Shown here in pieces: positions 56,310-64,000 of a stretch of 64,000 bases of DNA. A program made the position numbers and the translations under genes. The DNA comes from Forficula auricularia (taxonomy: Eukaryota > Arthropoda > Insecta > Dermaptera > Forficulidae). The first letter of the stretch is position 1, and each line of letters starts with the position of its first letter. The stretch spans positions 18,414,455-18,478,454 of the forward strand of contig JALMQS010000187.1 in assembly GCA_024734495.1 (NCBI GenBank), read 5' to 3'. The notes under the pieces are model-generated. The model ran no database searches. It was not told the origin of the DNA and saw only the letters and a program-made list of their open reading frames with translations.

Positions 56310-59300
56310 ATAACTACCATGAGGTCGAAAAGGATTAATTGGAGGGAAAATATTAAAAATTTTAACAAAAAAGTAATACTAATTATTCCAAGAAGATTTT
56401 AAATACTACAACATAATATAGAGTCACGTGAGGTTCCAAAAGCACAAACAGACACATTCATTGACTAATCAGAAGAAATATTTGAAATAAAAAAACAAAA
56501 AATTATAAATTTCAAGTCGAATTTCTATTTGAGATCCAGCCATGGGTCCTCGAATATAAACCTTGAGGTCGGAAAGGATTCATTATTTGGAGAGAAAATA
56601 TTAAAAAAATTTGACCAAAAAGTAATTCTAATGTTTAAAAGGAGGTATTTTAAATACTACATCCTAAAAAAGACTCACTTGTAGTGTCAAACACACCAAC
56701 AGACACATTCATTGAATAAAATGAAGGAATTTAAAAAAAAAAAAAAAAAAAAAAAAACAACTTATCAATTTCAAGTCGAATTTCTATTTGAGATCCAGTC
56801 ATGGGTCCCGGAATATATACCCCGAGGTCAGAAAGGATTAATTATTTCGCGGAAAAATATTAAAAATTTTGACAAAAAAGTAATTTTAATTATTCCAAGG
56901 AGATATTTTAAATACTACAGCCTAAAAAGAGTCACGTCACCTGTAGTGCCAAACACACCAACAACCATAAATATTTAAAAAAAACTTATCAATTTCAAGT
57001 CTAATTTCTATTTGAGATCCAGCCATGGGTCCTCGAATATATACCCCGAGGTCCGAAAGGATTAATTATTTATTAAAGATTTTGACAAAAAAGTAATACT
57101 AATTATATTAAGGAGATATTTTAAATACTAAATCCTAATATATAATCACTTGAAGTGTCAAACACACCAACAGACACATTCATTGACTATAAATAATTAA
57201 ATTTAAATATTTAAAATAAAATAACTGCAAATAATAAATTTTGAGTCGAATTTCGATTTAAGATCCAGCCATGGGTCACCGAATATAAACCTTGAGGTCC
57301 GAAAGAATTCATTATTTGAAGGGAAAATATTAAAAAATTTTGACCAAAAAGTAATTCTAATTTTTATAAGGAGGTATTTTAAATACTACATCCTAATAAA
57401 GACTCACTTGTAGTATAAAACACACCAACAGACACATTCATTGAATAAAAAGAAGGAATTAAAAAAACAACTTGTCAATTTCAAGTCGACCTTCTATTTG
57501 AGATCCTTCCATCGGTCCCCCAAATATATACTCGGAGGTCAGAAATGATTAATTATTTCGCGGGAAAATATTAAAAAATAATTTGACAAAAAAGCAATTT
57601 AATTATTCCAAGGAGGTATTTTAAATATTACAGCCTAAAAAAGAGTCACTTGTAGTGTCAAACATACCAACAGACACATCCATTGAATAAAAAGAAGAAA
57701 TTAAAAAAAAACAACAACTTATCAATTTCAAGTCGGATTTCTATTTGAGATCCACCCATGGGTCCCCGAATATATACCTTGAGGTACATATTTATTTGGA
57801 GGGAAAATATTAAAAATTTTGACCAAAAAGTAATACTAATTATTCGAAGGAGATATTTTAAATACTACACCCTAATATAGAATCAATTGAGGTGTCAAAC
57901 AAACCAACAGACACATTCATTGACTAAAAAAGAATAAATTAAAAAAAAACAAAAAAAAACAATAACTTATCAATTTCAAGACGAATTTCTATTTGAGTTC
58001 AAGCTCTCAAAATAAATAAAATTAAATTTTAATAGATGAGTATTTATAGGGAATATATTCGATATTTGTTTTGATATAAAGGAAAAAAAAATATTTTGGA
58101 ATGTCGAAAAAATCAGAGATGAATGCAAAGGGTCCTCCTGTGGTCTCAATCCTTATGGTTCACTCCCATATATATACCCTGAGGTCCGAAAGGATTAATT
58201 ATTTCGCGGGAAAATATTAAAAATTTTGATAAAAAAGTAATTCTGATTATTGGAAGGAGATATTTTTAATAGTACAACCTAATATAGAGTCAGTTGAGGT
58301 GTCAAACAAACCAACAGACACATTCATTGACTTAAAAGAAGAAAAATGTAAAAAAAACCCATCAAATTATCAATTTCAAGTCGAGTTTCTATTTGAGATC
58401 CAGCCAAGGGTCCCCGAATATATACCTTGACGTCAGAAAGGATTAATTATTTGGAAGGAAAATATTAAAGATTTTGACAAAAAAGTAATTCTAATTATTA
58501 CAGGGAGATATTTTAAATACTACAAACTTATAAAGACTCACCTGTAGTGTCAAACACCCAAAAAGACAACTTCATTGACTAATCAGAAGATATATTAAAA
58601 AAAAAAAAAAACAATAAATTATTAATTTCAATTCGAATTGCTATTTGAGCTCAACCCATTTGATATTTATATAAAAATAAAATATTAATTCCAATGATAT
58701 TTTTATTAATTTTATAGATGAGAATTTTTAGAGAATAAATTTGCTATAGGTTTTGATATAAAGGGATAAAATCTATTTTTGAAACCGTCGAAAAAATCAG
58801 AGATGAATGCCAAGGGTCCCTTTGTAGTCTCAATCGTTATAGCTCACTCCCATATATACCCCGAGGTCTGAAATGATTAATTATTTCGCGGGAAAATATT
58901 AAAAATTTTGACAAAAAAGTAATATTAATTCTTATAAGGAGGGATTTTAAATACTACATCATAATAAAGACTCACCTGTAGTGTCAAAAACACCAACAGA
59001 CACCTTCATTGACTAATCTGAAGAAATATTAAAAATAAATAAAAAAATAACTTATCAATTTCAATTCGGATTTCTATTTGAGATCCAGCCATGGGTCCCG
59101 AATATACGTACGCCGAGGTACGAATGGATTAATTATTTCACTTTCATTGATTAATAAGAAGAAATATTAAAAAAACACCAACTTATCATTTTAAGTCGGA
59201 ATTTTATTTGAACTCACGCCATGGATCACTCCCACATATTCCCCGAGGTCCGAATGGATTAATTATTTCGCGGGAAAATATTAAAGATTTTAACAAAAAA

Positions 59301-60000
59301 GTAATTTTAATTATTACAAAGAGGAATTTTAAATACTACAACCTAATAAAGAAACACATGTAGTGTCAAACACACCAACAGACTCATTCATTGACTAAAA
59401 AGATGGAATTAAAAAATAAATAAAAAAAATAACTTATCAATTTCAAGTCGACTTTCTATTTGAGATCCAGCAATGGGTCCCCGAATATATACCCCGAGGT
59501 CAGAAAGGAATAATTATTTCGCGGGAAAATAGTAAAATTTTGACAAAAAAGTAATATTAATTATTCCAAGAAGATATTTTAAATACTACAACCTAATATA
59601 GAATCACTTGAGGTGTCAAACAAACCAACAGACACAGTCAGTAATTGACAAAAAAGAAGGAATATTTAAAAAAAAACAACAACTTATCAATTTCAAGTTG
59701 AATTTCTATTTGAAATCCAGTCATGGGTCCCCTAATATATACCCCGAGGTCAAAAAGGATTAATTATTTCGCAGGGAAATATTAAAAATTTTGAAAAAAA
59801 GTAATTTTAATTATTCCAAGGAGATATTTTAAATACTACACCATAATATAGAATCACTTGAGGTGTCAAATAAACCAACAGACACAGTAATTGACTATAA
59901 ATAATTAAATTTAAATATTTAAAAAAATAACAACAACAACTTATTAATTTCAATTCGAATTTCTATTCGAGTTCCAGCTATGAGGCCCCGAATATATAGG
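56310..60000 (-). repeat. Satellite array C, old diverged relatives of arrays A and B
   Basis: About 15 monomers in array B orientation. Shared blocks are TTTCTATTTGAGATCCAGCC then ATGGGT, ATATATACCCCGAGGTC, TTATTTCGCGGGAAAATATT, AAGGAGATATTTTAAATACT and CAACAGACACATTCATTGA. Monomers differ from each other much more than in A or B. Pieces of the 50.2/53.4-kb segment (GGTCCTCCTGTGGTCTCAAT) are embedded at 58.03-58.15 and 58.70-58.85 kb. Confidence 0.85.
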
Positions 60001-60357
60001 TACTCAGATGATAAACATATTATAAATTATTTTATTCAAGATAAATAATATTGTACAAAGGAAAAATAATTTCTTAATTTGAACATTCAACACGCGCTCG
60101 ATAAATCACGATCAGCGCTCCTGGTGGGGAAGCGAGTAACTAAAGAAAAGTAGCCGTGCTCCCGGTTGTCTAACAACAGGCGCTCCGTAGAAATTTTGGA
60201 AACTAAACAGAAACAATTCATGTTTTTTAAATTTCTTAATGTTTTAGAATTTATTATATTTAATATACATGAATATAGGTTTCTTAGAATAGTTAAATAT
60301 ATCTAATATGAGTATAAACACATAAATATTATATTTATAAATAAACTACATGTTCCT
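60001..60357. other. Non-coding spacer between array C and arm I2
   Basis: It holds a moderately GC-rich segment (AACACGCGCTCGATAAATCA, AAGTAGCCGTGCTCCCGGTT) of unknown origin. No gene seen. Confidence 0.4.
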
Positions 60358-61272
60358 ATGTGGCCATCCACTTGTCTTTCTTATACACCCTGGCCCTCTC
60401 TATATTTAAAATCATGTAGGGGGGTTAGTTTTTTCATTTTTAGACTTCTGGAGGCCCACTGATTATGTATACAAAATTTGGATTAGTTTGATACAAGAGC
60501 CTAGAATTTTATCCCCCAGTCCCATTTTGGGCGGTTAGATTTCGCATTTTTAGACTTCTGGAGGCCCACTGATTATGTATAAAAAATTTGGTTGTGTTTG
60601 GTACAAGGGCCTATATTTTCATTTTTTGAACTTACAGCCCCCCCCCCCCCATTTTGGGCGGTTAGTTTTTACATTTTTAGACTTCTGGAGGCCCACGGAT
60701 TATGTACATAAAATTTGGATGAGTTTGGTATAAGGGTCTATATTTTCATTTTTTGACCCTACACGCCCCTCCCCCATTTTGGGAAGTTAGTTTTTGAAAT
60801 GTTAGACTTCTGGGGACCACGGCTTATGTATATAAAATTTGGTTGAGTTTATTCAAATGGCCTAGATTTTAATTTTTAACCCCCCCCCCCTCCTTAATTT
60901 TGAGTCGATATGCACCAAAATCTAATCAGCTCTTAATCTCAATGCACCAAAACTACATATTAAATTTGGTTTTGATATTTACACTAGTTTTTGAGCTAGC
61001 TCGTCCACAAAAATTTGGTAACGCACAGAGTAACAGACAGACTAACTAAAAGACATTTTGACAAATTAATTATTATCACGAAAAATATAAATTTTTTGAT
61101 GTTTACTTATTAGCTCTTTTTTGTAGACCGAAATTCCATGGTTTCGCCCAATTTTTTTAATCAAAATAGTTTCAACCGTTTTTGAGATATTTTGAAAAAA
61201 AGAAGAAAAAAAAACACTTTTTTCATGCACGATTACAATACTTGACCATACCTTGTATGGTAAAGTAAAAAT
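60358..61272. repeat. Inverted arm I2 with four internal tandem units
   Basis: Complement of 54.10-54.80 kb. Internally, TTTTAGACTTCTGGAGGCCC with ACTGATTATGTATACAAAAT and CATTTTGGGCGGTTAG repeats four times (about 60421, 60535, 60661, 60787; 110-127 bp each), with C-homopolymer runs at the unit joints. Ends CTTGACCATACCTTGTATGG. Confidence 0.8.
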
Positions 61273-61338
61273 AATTTTTTAAAAAACATGTTTCCAGTTT
61301 AAATAAAATAATAAAGTAAATAAATGGAATTTGTTATT

Positions 61339-61767
61339 TAATATTGTTCTGTGGTTTGGGACAAACACCCACAACGATTAGAGAGAAAAATTGATATGGT
61401 ACAAAGGAGGGCGGCTAGATTTGTTTTTGGTAAATTTGATAGGTTTAGTAGTGTCACTTCAATGATTAATGAATTAGGATGGTCTAGCTTATTGGAGAGA
61501 AGGGAATGGGCTAAATTGAAAGTGATTTTCAAAGCCTATAAGGGTTTTAGGAGTTGGGAGGAAATAACGAATAGATTTCAGGAACCAAATTATTTAGGTA
61601 GAGCTGATCATAGAAAAAAGATTCGTAAGCCAAGATTCTTGAAAAATATCGGTTTACATTCATTTGTAGGATCTGGCATTGATTTGTGGAACAGTCTGTC
61701 TGTTACTACTTGGGATTATAGTCCTCTGCCCCTATGATTAAATCAATTATAAATTTTGTCAAGTCCT
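61339..61767 (+). pseudogene. LINE reverse transcriptase, C-terminal region
   Basis: The frame opens at YCSVVWDKHPQRLERKI, then VQRRAARFVFGKFDRFSSVT, ELGWSSLLERREWAKL, and near the end LHSFVGSGIDLWNSLSVTTW. The YCSxVWD, VQRRAARFV, LxWxxLxxRR and WNxL motifs are the standard post-catalytic region of CR1/jockey-like LINE proteins. The frame meets TGA at 61735, but the neighbouring frame continues PMIKSIINFVKS to a stop near 61767, showing one frameshift. The catalytic domain and endonuclease are missing. Confidence 0.85.
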
Positions 61768-62215
61768 AATGTCCTAGAGTTGTGCAAAATTTTATTTAGT
61801 TCTCGCAAGCAGAGATTAGGTGAGGCAGAGAGAGGTCATACCATCCTTGTTAAGGTTTTGACCAGGTTTCCTTAACAACTTATGGCAAATGCCGGGATGG
61901 CTAATGCGTCGCTTGCTCCTGGTATCGGGTTTTTGCGCGGAATTTTTAAATTACTTTTTGTCTTTTGATAGAAATATATGGTCATGTTATTTGTTAATGA
62001 ACATACATTTCTAATTTTTTTTTCTTTTCTTTTTTTTTTTTTTTTACTTGTTTATTATTTGTTAAATTGTTGTAATTAATTTGTATTGATGTTTATTAAT
62101 GTATTGTTGTAGCTAGATTGTATTGATGTTTGGAGGACCTAGCCACCGAGGACTTGTGCCTCTAAGCAGGTCGAGAAATAAAGATTTATTTATTTATTAT
62201 TTATTTATTTATTTA
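61339..62215 (+). mobile_element. 5'-truncated LINE (CR1/jockey-type) with 3' tail
   Basis: The reverse transcriptase C-terminus is followed by a 3' UTR (AGCAGAGATTAGGTGAGGCA ... GGTCGAGAAATAAAGATTTA) and a TTTATTTATT microsatellite tail. Sequence before 61339 is unrelated AT-rich DNA. Target duplications were not resolved. A source of trans-acting enzyme for SINEs in principle, but this copy is inactive. Confidence 0.78.
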
Positions 62216-64000
62216 ATTTAAAGAAATCAAAAAATATCTTAATAAAAGCAATTAAAAACTATATTATAAAATAATAATAATCAAAAGTGAACATATAAAA
62301 CTTAAGCCGAAAAGATTTACAAAATTAATGATACTTTATATTCTTTAAATACCTCATAGAAACCGGAAAAACATCTTTTTTTGTATATTAATTATTATAA
62401 ATCAACTAACAAATTTCCACTTCTTAATACTCATACTATTTTAAACTTTAAATTTATTTGGAATCTTTTTATTGGTTATTTATCTTAAGGTAGTTGTTTC
62501 TCGACAATACTAGCAAAAAATTAATGCTAGAGTATATAGAACAGACAATAAGGATTCATAATTCATAAGCCCAAAACTTTTTGCTGTTTATGTACCACTA
62601 CTAGCCAATCCCGTGCTCGCTTGACAAATCTTGCACCATTGTAAGATATTGAATATTTTTATATTAAAATGACAGATAAAATACATTTTAAAGGTCGATT
62701 TATTTCTATAAAAATCGTTTTGTTATTTTTTAACAAATGTAATCAAGGCCTACGTTACACCTTATGAAAATTATAATTTTTGAAAAAATCTAGCGCATGA
62801 GCGCTTTATACATCTTTCGCTGGTTAAATAAATGCGCTGTTGCCAAATTGTTTTTAGTGTAAAAATTTTTTATACATTTTTCATTATTTATTCATTATTA
62901 TCTCAGAAAGTGTATTGTAACTATAAATTAAAATTATCTTAAAATATGTATTAGTTATTGTTTAATGTTGGTTTAGTTTTTTATAAAAATGGTAAGCACG
63001 GTTTCTTAATTATAATTAAATATGTATGTAAATTTTCCGATATCCAGTATAGTGCAATGTATAAGAGTCTGAAAATCTCTATTTTTGAAATTTAAAATCT
63101 CCGGAATTATATTGTTCATAAATTTTGTTTTGCCACCAATCGATGCAGAAGTATTTAAATAATTTTCTGTGTAAATTTCAAAAAAATCCTAAGAAAACCC
63201 ATTTTGCGGAACAACTAACCTTAAGCGTGAAATACTCGCTATGAAAATTTTCACTTAAGTTCACTCAATTATTGAATACCAATTGAAATAGTTTTTTGAA
63301 TAAAGTATAAAAAGGATTAGAATAACATAATCTAAGTCTTTTCTGACTCAGGAATTTGATCTCATCTTAATGAAGTAATTCTATAAATTTTAGGGTTTAT
63401 TTAGTCACACAAATTAAACAAATAGAGAAATTTCATTTAATTAACAGGATTTATTTATAAAGTTTAAGGAAAGCGGTGTTGGTTTGTAGTGAAACCTATT
63501 AAACACAGGAATTATTTAACGGATTATAGTGGTGTTTCACAAACTGGAAATAAAATTAAAACATTAAAAAATTATTATGGAGATTTTTTTTATTTATCTT
63601 AGGATTTATTTATTTTCCATAAATGAAATATATAAATTTCATAAAAATTCAAAAAATGATAGATGGCTTCATTGAGTATATACGAACGAATCCAAAATAT
63701 TTTTCATTGTAAAGTCCACTAGCTTTTTTTTCCAATTTAAGATAAATTTTCAATTTTTAATAATATAATCTTTAATTGTATACATTTATTGTTGCACTCA
63801 TAAATTTTTTAACGGCAGATTTTACTCAATTTCAAATTTTTTTCAATTCAAATAATCTACAATAAGTCAATTCCGTCCCCTTGTCAATTTGGCTGTTTAA
63901 ATCTTCAAACCCGTGTATTTTCTTGAAAAAAGTCCAGATATCACTGAATAAAATGTAACCTAAATAAAAAAAGATGAATGAAGACTATATAATTTAATAA
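62216..64000. other. Non-coding interval with a possible RTE-like remnant at 62.6-63.2 kb
   Basis: ACTAGCCAATCCCGTGCTCG near 62601 and TGTAAATTTCAAAAAAATCC near 63172 resemble the two ends of the RTE-like repeat at 16.42-16.81 kb. A GTGTTGGTTTGTAGTGAAAC string near 63477 with GTGGTGTTTCAC at 63530 forms a weak hairpin of the type seen at 48.9 kb. No gene was seen. Confidence 0.35.

Noticed and set aside
18056..60000. Satellite arrays as a CRISPR-like array
   Set aside because: The units are 240-bp full-length tandem monomers with no distinct short repeats and unique spacers, no cas genes, and a eukaryotic context.

Overview
The window looks like non-coding, repeat-dense DNA from an AT-rich arthropod nuclear genome. 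Evidence: gene-sized open frames are almost absent; short exon-like segments are bounded by AG and GT splice signals; and there are mariner, Penelope-like, LINE and tRNA-SINE remnants. A small nuclear insertion of mitochondrial DNA keeps the tRNA-Leu(CUN)-then-ND1 order usual in arthropods. The species cannot be fixed from the sequence. The mitochondrial piece is more GC-rich than is usual for aphids, so I do not claim a hemipteran.

Layout. 0-2.3 kb: a broken copy of an invertebrate repeat-borne gene family (VHWDGKLLP motif) with an internal inversion, then a dispersed repeat whose inverted partner is at 17 kb. 3-14 kb: many fold-back (inverted-repeat) elements, a degenerate tandem repeat, an internally deleted mariner with a duplicated 3' end, and a Penelope-like inverted end. 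14.4-14.6 kb: the mitochondrial insertion (ND1 start, tRNA-Leu, COX1). 18.05-25.3 kb: satellite array A, about 240-bp monomers in a roughly 2.0-kb higher-order repeat, plus strand. 25.3-34 kb: diverged monomers mixed with exon-like modules, TATA-containing promoter-like blocks and a GC-rich island. 36.3-48.5 kb: satellite array B, the same family in the opposite orientation with a higher-order period of about 2.5-2.7 kb, interrupted by a 718-bp Penelope-like insertion that carries a GIY-YIG endonuclease fragment and a hammerhead-ribozyme-like 3' end. 48.5-53.8 kb: a 3.27-kb tandem duplication of the exon/promoter modules on the minus strand, with a SINE and a MITE inserted. 54-61.3 kb: two inverted arms around an older diverged array (C). 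61.3-62.2 kb: a 5'-truncated LINE.

The most interesting content is a set of short paralogous exon modules lying between and beside the two opposed arrays. One 72-nt exon encodes a signal-peptide-like segment. Its two copies differ mainly by synonymous or conservative changes in one frame. A second exon (about 73 nt, ANTGG...CALGT) is present six times. On the plus strand three further small exons at 32.76, 33.80 and 33.91 kb keep a consistent phase and end in a lysine-rich tail, a stop and AATAAA. This suggests a fast-duplicating family of small secreted proteins with micro-exons. The start-codon exon was not found and the plus copy has an in-frame TGA in exon 2, so this copy may be dead. The satellite monomers each carry a TATA-like string and an E2F-like palindrome, which may be chance or may reflect an origin from, or a role as, a promoter.
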